DNA of 6,435 bases from an uncultured Ignavibacteria bacterium (GTDB taxonomy: Bacteria; Bacteroidota; Ignavibacteria; Kapaibacteriales; UBA2268). The stretch's first letter is position 1, and the number at the start of each line of letters is the position of its first letter. Location: the NCBI GenBank assembly GCA_903911805.1, contig CAIWET010000252.1:1-6435 (forward strand), in the 5' to 3' direction. Both the position numbers and the translations under genes were made by a program. Shown here piece after piece: positions 1 through 6,435 of this stretch. The notes under the pieces are model-generated. The model made no database searches. It was not told the DNA's origin and saw only the letters and a program-made list of their open reading frames with translations.

Positions 1-66
1 AAAAATGAATGATGAAAAATATTTTTATATTTTAATTAACACTATACTTAAATTAATTTAAAAGGA
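1..66 (+). other. A/T-rich leader upstream of the SusC-like gene
   Basis: This non-coding stretch is almost entirely A and T. No sequence in it matches the Bacteroidota -7 consensus TAnnTTTG. The nearest candidate is TATACTTA at 43-50, which keeps the TA and two T's but lacks the final G and has no TTG about 20 bases upstream. An A/T-only inverted repeat (AAAATAT 16-22 with ATATTTT 27-33, loop TTTT) could be the end of an upstream transcription unit or chance in such sequence. The true promoter of the SusC/SusD unit may lie left of the window. Confidence 0.35.
61..66 (+). promoter_or_regulatory. Ribosome binding site that decides the SusC start
   Basis: AAAGGA lies six bases before ATG 73, which is ideal spacing. 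A TTG codon at 67 directly abuts the motif and is too close. A second ATG at 79 would be 12 bases away. The site therefore favours ATG 73 over both in-frame alternatives. Confidence 0.7.
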
Positions 67-72
67 TTGCTT

Positions 73-3000
73 ATGGGCATGTACAATCTCAAGCAATTTG
101 CGGGAAACCGCATAGAGTTACTTAAAGTGTCAATGATTGCAATATTAACTGTTATGTTATTTGCAACTGCTTCTTTAAAAGCAGACACTAAGGGTACAGT
201 TAAAGGTTTGGTTACTGATGCAGAAACCAAAAAACCATTAATTGGGGCTACGGTATCAATACCGGAATTAAGATTAGGTGCTATTACAGATGACAAAGGA
301 AAATTTTCATTTGAAGCACCTGCTGGTACTCATATAGTACAAATTAGATACGTTGGTTATGAAGTTACCAAAAGAAAACTTTTAGTTCGTGCAGGCGAAA
401 CAACAAAATTCGACTTAGCACTTTCTGGAACAGATGTAATGACAAACGAAGTTGTTGTTACTGGTTTGACAGGCGAAGTTGACAAGAGAAAACTTGGCAA
501 CATGGTTTCTAATGTTGGTGGAAATGAAATTGCAAAAACAGTTTCTTCATCAGCGGTTGATGCTATCGCAGGTCGCGTTCCTGGTGTTCAGGTTACCAAA
601 AACTCAGGTACTCCTGGTTCAGGTACTTTTATTACTATGCGTGGTAGAAGAACAATTGAAGGTTCTTCAGAACCATTATACGTAGTTGATGGAATCATTA
701 TGGATAACTCATCACTATATGATGGTAGTGGTACAAAACAGTTTTCAAATCGTGCTGTGGACATTAATCCAAGCGATATTGAAGATATGACAATCCTAAA
801 AGGTGCTTCCGCAGCAGCTATATATGGATCACAAGCAGGTAATGGTGTTGTAATTATTACAACCAAAAAAGGTAAATTGACAAGCTTTGACAAACCAGCC
901 TCAATTACCTATTCTTCAAGCTATGGTATGGACCAAAAAACTGGAACAGTTCCAACTCAAACTACATTTGGTCAAAGGACACCTTATAAACCATACAAAG
1001 CTGGTTCAACTGATTCTTGGAGCACAACTCCATTAGCAGCTGGAACAACTGTTTATAATCAAGCTGATGTTCCATTTAGAACAGGACAAAACACTGAAAA
1101 TACATTAACAATTTCAGGTGGTGTTCCTCAATTTGATTATCTATTATCAGGTACTTATAATAATACATCAGGTTATGTTATTGGCTCTGAATACCAAAGA
1201 TCAAGTATCCGTGGTAATGTTGGTGCTCAAATTTTACCTGGAGTTACAATTCAGAATAATACAAACTTTATTTCTATCAATAATGACTTGCCACAGGATG
1301 GTTCAAATACTTCAGGTATTATGCTTGGCGCATTAAGAACTCCTCCTGAATTTGACAATACAAATTATTTAGAAGCAGATAAAGTAACACAAAGAAAATT
1401 TGCTTCTTATGATAATCCTTTCTGGTCACAGCATTTTAATACTTATAATTCAAAAATCGATAGATTCTTGAATTCTACAGATATTAAATACAAACCAGTT
1501 GATTGGGTTACTTTAAAAGCTGGTTTAGGTATTGATAGATATGAATATATCAATAGCGAAAAATTAGCAGTTGGTTCAAGAGCATCAAGCAATCTAGGAT
1601 CTCTCGATTATAGCAGATATACAAGCAAAAATACAAACTTGGATTTAACAGCAACATTAGTAAATAAATGGGCTGATGATGCAATTGCAACTACATTTGT
1701 TTTTGGTAGCCAAACATTATGGAACACTTATTCAGTTTTAGCTGGAAGTTCAACCAATATACTTCCATTCTATGATATGATTAGCGCTGGCTCTACTAAA
1801 GATGCAGGTTCTAGTTTGTATGAATATATGAAAGTTGGCGTTTTTGGTCAATTAACAACATCATTCTATGACAGATATAATGTGACATTAGCTATCAGAA
1901 GAGACGGAAGTTCTACTTTTGGTGCTTCACAAAAATACCACTGGTATCCAAAAGCATCAATATCATATAATATTTCTGATGAAGATTTTTGGAAAGGCAT
2001 TAAAGACGTTGTTAATACTGCAAAATTAAGAGCAACTTATGGTACAGCTGGATCTCCAAGTCTTCCAGGTACTTATGCAACGAACTATTTATATGGTACA
2101 GCTGGATTCTTTGACCCTTGGGGAAGAGGAACAACAGCAAGCCGTAATGGATATATCGGTATTAAACCAGGTGGTGGCTCAAGTGATTCTTATGTAGTAG
2201 CAGGTTCAGAAGATATCAGACCTGAAAATACAGAAGAAATCGAATTTGGTTTTGATTTTGGTATTTTAAATAATTTCATTACTTTTGAAGCAACATACTA
2301 TAGCCAAAACATTACTGATATGATTTTGAGTATTGATGTTGCATCATCAACCGGTTATGATAAGCAATTATTAAACGGTGCAGCAATGTGGAATAAAGGG
2401 TTTGAATTTATAATGAATGCAAATTTAATTAAAACTCCTGATTTCTCTTGGACAACAAGTTTCAATTACTCACAGAATAAAAATGAAGTTACTGATTTAC
2501 TTGGCGTTGAATCACAGTCATTAAACGGTGGTTTTACTGGTATTCAAAATATGGCTGTTAAAGGTAAACCACTTGGTATCTTTATGGGCTATGGCTGGTT
2601 AAGAGACGAAGCTGGCAATATTCAATACTCAACTTGGGATGCAGCTAAAAAAGAAGTTATGGGCGATGATTGGGGTATGAATTTAGTTGGTGCTCCAAGA
2701 CAAGCATCTGATATGGTTACAATTGGTGATCCAAACCCAGATTTCCAATTTGGTTGGAGAAACGAATTTACAGTAATGAAAGATTTAACCTTCAGCTTCT
2801 TATTTGAAGGTGTTTACGGATTTGACGTATGGAATGGTACAAAAGGTGCATTAATGAATTTTGGTACTGCTAAAGTAACAGAAGACAGAAATGAAACTTG
2901 GGTAAATGACGCAGGTCAAACAGTTATGGATTATTCAGACGCTGCAAATCCAGTTGCTGCAACAAAATTGAATTATTACAGATATTATGCAAATGGTTTC

Positions 3001-3264
3001 TATATTAATGAACCTTGGGTTGAAGACGGCTCATTTATTAAATTAAGAGAAATCACTGTAGAATATCGCTGGGACGGTTTAAAACCTTGGAATATCAGCA
3101 ATGTAACATTCACAGCATCAGCAAGAAACCTTTTGACAATTACAAAATACACTGGATATGATCCAGAAGTAAACACATTCTCACTTGCAGAAGGAAGAGG
3201 ATTTGATTACTTTACTTTACCACAAGTTAAGTCATTCCGTTTCGGAATTTCTGTAAACTATTAA
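73..3264 (+). CDS. SusC/RagA-family TonB-linked outer-membrane transporter
   Basis: This is a 1063-residue outer-membrane beta-barrel that imports a substrate captured by its SusD partner, powered by TonB-ExbBD; the substrate is unknown. A long basic n-region (K7, R13, K18) precedes a hydrophobic signal segment at about 19-33, with likely cleavage near ATA (31-33). Next comes a carboxypeptidase-regulatory-like beta-sandwich at about 41-117 (GLVTDAETKKPLIGATV, then ITDDKGKFSF at 71-80). A TonB-box-like NEVVVTG lies at 125-131. The plug (about 140-270) contains the SusC/RagA signatures AIAGRVPGVQV, PLYVVDGI and ILKGASAAAIYG. The barrel fills the rest, with DIRPENTEE at 714-722, GSFIKLRE at 986-993 and RNLLTITKYTGYDPEVN at 1018-1034. 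It ends in a terminal aromatic Tyr, as expected for an assembled barrel. There is no STN domain, so direct signalling to a FecR-type anti-sigma factor is unlikely. Length is typical and the frame is intact. The double stop TAATAA at 3262-3267 precedes the SusD-like gene by 17 bases. The family call is very secure. Confidence 0.97.
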   Translation: MGMYNLKQFAGNRIELLKVSMIAILTVMLFATASLKADTKGTVKGLVTDAETKKPLIGATVSIPELRLGAITDDKGKFSFEAPAGTHIVQIRYVGYEVTKRKLLVRAGETTKFDLALSGTDVMTNEVVVTGLTGEVDKRKLGNMVSNVGGNEIAKTVSSSAVDAIAGRVPGVQVTKNSGTPGSGTFITMRGRRTIEGSSEPLYVVDGIIMDNSSLYDGSGTKQFSNRAVDINPSDIEDMTILKGASAAAIYGSQAGNGVVIITTKKGKLTSFDKPASITYSSSYGMDQKTGTVPTQTTFGQRTPYKPYKAGSTDSWSTTPLAAGTTVYNQADVPFRTGQNTENTLTISGGVPQFDYLLSGTYNNTSGYVIGSEYQRSSIRGNVGAQILPGVTIQNNTNFISINNDLPQDGSNTSGIMLGALRTPPEFDNTNYLEADKVTQRKFASYDNPFWSQHFNTYNSKIDRFLNSTDIKYKPVDWVTLKAGLGIDRYEYINSEKLAVGSRASSNLGSLDYSRYTSKNTNLDLTATLVNKWADDAIATTFVFGSQTLWNTYSVLAGSSTNILPFYDMISAGSTKDAGSSLYEYMKVGVFGQLTTSFYDRYNVTLAIRRDGSSTFGASQKYHWYPKASISYNISDEDFWKGIKDVVNTAKLRATYGTAGSPSLPGTYATNYLYGTAGFFDPWGRGTTASRNGYIGIKPGGGSSDSYVVAGSEDIRPENTEEIEFGFDFGILNNFITFEATYYSQNITDMILSIDVASSTGYDKQLLNGAAMWNKGFEFIMNANLIKTPDFSWTTSFNYSQNKNEVTDLLGVESQSLNGGFTGIQNMAVKGKPLGIFMGYGWLRDEAGNIQYSTWDAAKKEVMGDDWGMNLVGAPRQASDMVTIGDPNPDFQFGWRNEFTVMKDLTFSFLFEGVYGFDVWNGTKGALMNFGTAKVTEDRNETWVNDAGQTVMDYSDAANPVAATKLNYYRYYANGFYINEPWVEDGSFIKLREITVEYRWDGLKPWNISNVTFTASARNLLTITKYTGYDPEVNTFSLAEGRGFDYFTLPQVKSFRFGISVNY

Positions 3265-3265
3265 T

Positions 3266-3271
3266 AAGGAG
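3266..3271 (+). promoter_or_regulatory. Ribosome binding site of the SusD-like gene
   Basis: AAGGAG lies ten bases before ATG 3282 and just after the SusC stop codon, its first A's belonging to the second TAA of the tandem stop. It is a near-complete Shine-Dalgarno sequence, which is notable because most Bacteroidota genes do without one. Confidence 0.7.
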
Positions 3272-3281
3272 TGTTAAAATT

Positions 3282-4664
3282 ATGAAAACATTATTAAGAA
3301 ATAAATTTTTGGCAATAGCACTTCCATTAATAGCATTTATTGGTTTAGCTCTTTCATCTTGCACAATTGATGAAAATTTAAATAATTCACCGAATGCAAT
3401 TAATGAAGCAAAAGTTAAATCAGTTGATGGTCTAAGAGGTTTAATGGTTGGCTTGCAAGTAGCAGTTGCTGACTTTTACTCTGGAGACCGTTCACGTATC
3501 AACAGTGTTATCGTTTATCAAATGTGCTCACCTGCTGGTTTAGGTCGTCCACAACCAAATGCTTGGAATACAATTGGCTGGAACGAAGCTGATAATACTG
3601 CAATCAACTGGGAAACAGATGGTCCAACTGACGACAATTGGAAAATAGCATACAGAGGCAATAAAATTGCTGATGATATTATTAAATATGCACCAGACGT
3701 TGATTTTGGTAGCGATGCAATCAGAAATTCATTCTTAGGTATTGCTAAGACTTACAAAGCTTTACTTCTTGGTGAATTAGCTGCAATGTATGGTTCAATT
3801 CCAATTTCAATTACTGGCTTAGAAGATCCTTCATTTGTTGACTTTGCAACTGCAATGGCAAAAGTTCAAACTTTATTAAGCGAATCTTTAACTCATTTTG
3901 CAGCAGCTGGAGCTGTTAAGCAAGATTTGAATTTTGGTGGAGACGGTCCTAAATGGATTGCAGCTGTTAATTCATTAAGAGCTAGATATTACTTAATTTC
4001 AAAAGACTATGCTAATGCATTAACTGCTACAAATAGCGGTATGACAGCTGGTTCTTTAAACGGCATTTATACTGACAATGCTAACGAATGGTCACCTTGG
4101 GGACATTGGACATTATCAGAAGCTGGCGAACCATTAAGAGGCGAAAAAACTTTTGTTGACTTATTAAAAGCTGAAGCTGGCGATAAAAGATTAGAAGAAT
4201 ATTTCATTCCAAACGATGGAGCTAATTACTGGGGCTTTGCTGCTCACGGTCAAAAAGGCGACTCTAATGAAACTAAATTATCATCACTTGTTTCAATGAA
4301 AAAATATGGCGCTTATGGCGACGATTTTCCATTGATTTCTGCAAATGAGAATTTATTAATTCAAGCAGAATGTATGGCAAGAGCTGGTAATGCAGCTGGC
4401 GCAGTAACTAATGTAAATGTTATTAGAAAAGCAGCCGGTTTGGCTAATTTCTCAGGAAGTACTCCTGCAGCTATCATTACAGAAGTTTTAAAACAAAAAT
4501 ACTTGACTTTGTTCTTAGAAGGTCAATCATTTTATGATGCAAGAAGAGTTGGTGTTTTACCATCAGCTACTTCTCCAAAAAGATGGGTGTATCCAAAGAG
4601 CGAGAAAAACGCTAATCCAAATACTCCAGCAGATAACAATAGTTTAATTCAAGGTGCTTTATAA
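3282..4664 (+). CDS. SusD/RagB-family substrate-binding outer-membrane lipoprotein
   Basis: This 460-residue surface lipoprotein should act as the hinged lid of the SusC-like barrel and bind the substrate before import. A lysine/arginine-containing n-region and hydrophobic core lead to the lipobox LSSC at 24-27, so Cys27 is the lipidated residue. The following TIDEN carries acidic residues at +4 and +5, compatible with a Bacteroidota lipoprotein surface-export signal. Family landmarks are YRGNKIADDIIKY (124-136), AKTYKALLLGELAAMYGSIP (155-174), NFGGDGPKW plus NSLRARYY (217-237), the TPR-like helix LIQAECMARAGN (359-370) followed by NVIRKAAGL (379-387), and FLEGQSFYDARR (411-422). The C-terminal RWVYPKSEKNAN (434-445) and the GGD-KW motif fit the shorter SusD-like_2 branch (as in Pfam PF12771) better than classical SusD, which is longer. 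It is tightly linked to the SusC gene and probably co-transcribed and translated from its own ribosome binding site. The terminator 24 bases after its stop ends the unit. Confidence 0.95.
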   Translation: MKTLLRNKFLAIALPLIAFIGLALSSCTIDENLNNSPNAINEAKVKSVDGLRGLMVGLQVAVADFYSGDRSRINSVIVYQMCSPAGLGRPQPNAWNTIGWNEADNTAINWETDGPTDDNWKIAYRGNKIADDIIKYAPDVDFGSDAIRNSFLGIAKTYKALLLGELAAMYGSIPISITGLEDPSFVDFATAMAKVQTLLSESLTHFAAAGAVKQDLNFGGDGPKWIAAVNSLRARYYLISKDYANALTATNSGMTAGSLNGIYTDNANEWSPWGHWTLSEAGEPLRGEKTFVDLLKAEAGDKRLEEYFIPNDGANYWGFAAHGQKGDSNETKLSSLVSMKKYGAYGDDFPLISANENLLIQAECMARAGNAAGAVTNVNVIRKAAGLANFSGSTPAAIITEVLKQKYLTLFLEGQSFYDARRVGVLPSATSPKRWVYPKSEKNANPNTPADNNSLIQGAL

Positions 4665-4688
4665 TCTTGACTTAAAAAGGCGTGTACG

Positions 4689-4721
4689 AAAAAAGCGGGA
4701 TTTATTTCCCGCTTTTTTTTT
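4689..4721 (+). terminator. Intrinsic terminator ending the SusC/SusD unit
   Basis: AAAAAAGCGGGA (4689-4700) pairs perfectly with TCCCGCTTTTTT (4707-4718) around a TTTATT loop. The stem is 12 bp with a GC-rich upper half. T's continue unbroken to 4721, giving a nine-T tract after the last C. The A run on the 5' side means it could also work on the opposite strand. The hairpin rules out a GTG at 4682 as the start of the next gene, because those codons would be read through the terminator. Confidence 0.93.
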
Positions 4722-4728
4722 ATTTTTG
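4721..4728 (+). promoter_or_regulatory. Bacteroidota-type -7 promoter box (TAnnTTTG)
   Basis: TATTTTTG matches the primary sigma-factor -7 consensus TAnnTTTG at every defined base. Its first T is the last T of the terminator tract. The usual spacing would place transcription start at about 4732-4735, on or next to ATG 4733. No good TTG -33 element is present; the best position, TTT at 4701-4703, lies in the terminator loop. The match is clear, but T-rich sequence raises the chance of coincidence. Confidence 0.6.
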
Positions 4729-4732
4729 CAAT

Positions 4733-6313
4733 ATGAAAGCTATTATTTTTGAATATTTTATTAAAAATGAAAAGAAAATACCTCTTTGGATTTTCTCACT
4801 TGTTCTATTAACAGGTCTAATCTCTGCTTTCATCTTGCTTAGTCAGGACATTTACTCGCTTTCATATTATGGTGATGCTAATTCAAGAATAGTTCAAACT
4901 AGATTGCTCTTTGATTCAAAAGATCCTGGCATTCATCGCTTTGGGACAGTATGGCTCCCACTGCCTCAATTATTGTTTCTGCCTTTCACTGCAATCGATG
5001 GCTTATATTTTACAGGATTAGCTGGCTTTGCCGTAAATATGGTGTTACTGGCGTTTTCAGCTGTATTTATTTATAAATCATCATTGCAATTAACCGAACA
5101 TACAGAAATATCGGCATTAGTTGCCATTCTATTTGGAATTAATCCAAATCTTCAGTATAGCTCAATGACTACAATGACCGAAACCACTTCGCTGTTTTTT
5201 ATCATTGGAACAATTTATTACTTATTATTGTGGTTAAAATCCGAAAAACCGCTTGAAGATTTATCAAATTTATTAAAGATTTCATTATACCTGGCTGGGG
5301 CTACACTTTGCAGATACGAATCATATTTGATGGTTCCATTCTTTTCTGGAATAATTCTTTGGATAATCTTTTTAAAAAGAAGCATCCCAAATATGAAAAA
5401 GCTATTAATGTATTCTTCAATTTCTGCACTTGGAATTCTTATTTGGTTAATATGGAATCAAGCTAAATACGGAGATTTTCTTTATTTCTCTCACGCAGAA
5501 TATTATTCCGCTGCCTGGCAAGCAAAACATAGGGACGTAAGCAAAGGACTTGCCTCACAATTGGGAAATGTATTGTCGATGTATTCCATCACAACTTTAG
5601 CGATTTTTGGAGTTGTCTTGCCAATATTTAGCTTAATTGGATTAATCAAAAATCATCATTTCAAAGTGAAATTCGGAAGAATAATTTTTTATTCATTCTC
5701 GTTAATTGCTGTATTTACAACATTATATTCAATGTATAATGGCGTAGCAGAAATGACTTTTTGGTGGAACTCAAGATATGCACTTTTGATGTCTCCATTT
5801 TTATTTATTTCTGCATCATTAGGATTAAAACACGTTTTATCGAATATCGATGCAAAAAAATATTTAGGAATTGCATTAGTGATTTTACTTTTTTCGATGT
5901 ATGGAATTCAATTATCAATCAGTCGATATGGAGTAGTTTGCTATGCTGATGCAATTGGTGGTTTCACTTGGAAACAAACCCCAAAAGCAGTTCAGGTTGG
6001 AGAAACATTAAAGAAAAATTATACCTATGGCGAAATTTTAAATCTTACAGGTTCAGCCCAATCTCAAAGAATAATGCAAACTTCTGGAATAGCTGGTAAA
6101 AATTTTACGGTTGCGCTTAATAAAGATGGATTTGCCTCAGAACCCTGGAGTATTGAGCTATTCAAAAATTTTGATTGGATAATCATTAGTAAGGCACCAG
6201 ACGAAGACTCCGAAAAAATAGCAAAAGCAGTTATTAAAAAAATGTCAGAATTTGCTGAAAACTACAACATTATTTATGAAAATGAATACTATCTTTTGCT
6301 AAAAAAGAAGTAA
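4733..6313 (+). CDS. GT-C-like multi-pass membrane glycosyltransferase (family 39-like)
   Basis: This 526-residue inner-membrane protein resembles polyprenyl-phosphate-sugar-dependent GT-C transferases, which move a sugar to a lipid or protein on the periplasmic side. About ten to twelve hydrophobic segments are visible, for example near 17-37, 92-113, 152-168, 200-214, 225-241, 287-305, 316-333, 349-365 and 377-393. The first outer loop has YGDANSRIVQTRLLFDS (46-62), whose Asp48 is the likely catalytic or metal-associated acid of the GT-C fold. It is followed by GTVWLPLPQLLFLPF (71-85). Further landmarks are NPNLQYSS...TMTET (137-151), CRYESYLMVPF (193-203) and NSRYALLMSPF (346-356). A soluble C-terminal part (about 395-526) ends in YYLLLKKK. 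I recognise this pattern from uncharacterised bacterial and archaeal membrane glycosyltransferases; donor and acceptor are unknown. ATG 4733 is chosen because an in-frame GTG at 4682 lies before the terminator hairpin. There is no Shine-Dalgarno sequence, and translation is probably leaderless from the promoter at 4721-4728. It is separate from the SusC/SusD unit. Confidence 0.8.
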   Translation: MKAIIFEYFIKNEKKIPLWIFSLVLLTGLISAFILLSQDIYSLSYYGDANSRIVQTRLLFDSKDPGIHRFGTVWLPLPQLLFLPFTAIDGLYFTGLAGFAVNMVLLAFSAVFIYKSSLQLTEHTEISALVAILFGINPNLQYSSMTTMTETTSLFFIIGTIYYLLLWLKSEKPLEDLSNLLKISLYLAGATLCRYESYLMVPFFSGIILWIIFLKRSIPNMKKLLMYSSISALGILIWLIWNQAKYGDFLYFSHAEYYSAAWQAKHRDVSKGLASQLGNVLSMYSITTLAIFGVVLPIFSLIGLIKNHHFKVKFGRIIFYSFSLIAVFTTLYSMYNGVAEMTFWWNSRYALLMSPFLFISASLGLKHVLSNIDAKKYLGIALVILLFSMYGIQLSISRYGVVCYADAIGGFTWKQTPKAVQVGETLKKNYTYGEILNLTGSAQSQRIMQTSGIAGKNFTVALNKDGFASEPWSIELFKNFDWIIISKAPDEDSEKIAKAVIKKMSEFAENYNIIYENEYYLLLKKK

Positions 6314-6352
6314 TTATCATTACAATTCAAACAATCAAACCCAAAAAAATTA

Positions 6353-6403
6353 CTTAATTAATTTAATTTAAACAATATTCTCAATATTTTTTATTAATTT
6401 AAG
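6353..6403 (+). terminator. Possible weak A/T-only terminator after the glycosyltransferase gene
   Basis: AATATT at 6374-6379 can pair with AATATT at 6383-6388 around a CTC loop, followed by T's to 6392. An outer arm, CTTAATTAAT (6353-6362) with ATTAATTTAAG (6393-6403, one bulged T), could extend the structure. There is no G/C clamp, so stability would be poor, and chance inverted repeats are common in such sequence. The rest of 6314-6435 is non-coding A/T-rich DNA with no recognisable gene or promoter. Confidence 0.3.
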
Positions 6404-6435
6404 AAATGAGTTTCTATTAAATTTAGAAATATTTT

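Noticed and set aside
67..72. TTG at 67 as the start of the SusC-like gene
   Set aside because: It touches the AAAGGA motif with no spacing, whereas ATG 73 has a six-base spacer.
48..296. Minus-strand open frame of 82 codons overlapping the SusC start
   Set aside because: It lies opposite the signal peptide and first domain of a secure gene, has no recognisable domain, and is a shadow of the coding strand.
588..893. Minus-strand open frame of 101 codons inside the SusC plug region
   Set aside because: It is antisense to the most conserved SusC motifs and shows no family features or ribosome binding site.
479..1336. Short + strand open frames in another frame (479-685 and 1118-1336)
   Set aside because: Both are fully inside the SusC-like gene, with low-complexity Leu/Val/Gln-rich translations that look like frame-shifted shadows.
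4667..4672. TTGACT resembling a sigma-70 -35 element
   Set aside because: No -10 hexamer lies at about 17 bases, the terminator follows immediately, and the nearby TAnnTTTG box is about 50 bases away, too far to pair with it.
4682..4732. GTG at 4682 as the start of the glycosyltransferase-like gene, adding 17 residues
   Set aside because: The added codons are the terminator hairpin and its T tract, there is no ribosome binding site before the GTG, and the encoded extension (ending IYFPLFFYFCN) is an artefact of T-rich DNA. ATG 4733 sits directly after a -7 box.
5761..5949. Short + strand open frame inside the glycosyltransferase-like gene
   Set aside because: The main frame carries the conserved NSRYALLMSPF motif here, so the overlapping frame is a shadow.
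4733..6313. The membrane glycosyltransferase as a functional member of the SusC/SusD unit
   Set aside because: A strong terminator and a separate promoter box lie between them, and the family has no known role in SusCD import. Adjacency alone is not enough.
6402..6415. Small hairpin AGAAA/TTTCT near the right edge
   Set aside because: It has only five base pairs, one of them G-C, without a T tract; this is expected by chance in such A/T-rich DNA.

Overview
The window is AT-rich and carries three complete genes, all on the + strand: an outer-membrane SusC/RagA-type TonB-dependent transporter, its SusD/RagB-type lipoprotein partner, and a GT-C-like integral membrane protein. A SusC/SusD pair, together with an exact TAnnTTTG promoter -7 box before the third gene, points to Bacteroidota or a close relative in the FCB group. 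Nothing in the window fixes the genus. I see no RNA genes, CRISPR arrays, insertion sequences, integrases or attachment sites.

Layout. Positions 1-66 are an A/T-only-looking leader ending in a Shine-Dalgarno-like AAAGGA. The SusC-like gene (73-3264) is followed after 17 bases, which contain AAGGAG, by the SusD-like gene (3282-4664). The two form a tight transcription unit. A strong intrinsic terminator (12-bp stem, 9-T tract) lies 24 bases after the SusD stop. The last T of its T tract is also the first base of a Bacteroidota-type -7 box (TATTTTTG, 4721-4728). Only four bases separate that box from the ATG of the membrane glycosyltransferase-like gene (4733-6313), which has no ribosome binding site, so its mRNA is probably leaderless. 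The final 122 bases are non-coding A/T-rich sequence with a weak A/T-only inverted repeat.

How the genes work together. The SusC-like barrel and SusD-like lid should form one nutrient-import complex, with SusD binding substrate at the cell surface and SusC passing it into the periplasm using TonB energy. No hydrolase, sulfatase, sigma/anti-sigma pair, two-component regulator or inner-membrane transporter lies in the window, so the substrate cannot be inferred. The glycosyltransferase-like gene is separated by the terminator and has its own promoter, so despite its closeness it is best treated as an independent unit, probably in envelope glycan or glycolipid assembly. The window looks mostly ordinary. 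The most unusual part is the compressed terminator/promoter/leaderless-start junction at 4689-4735.
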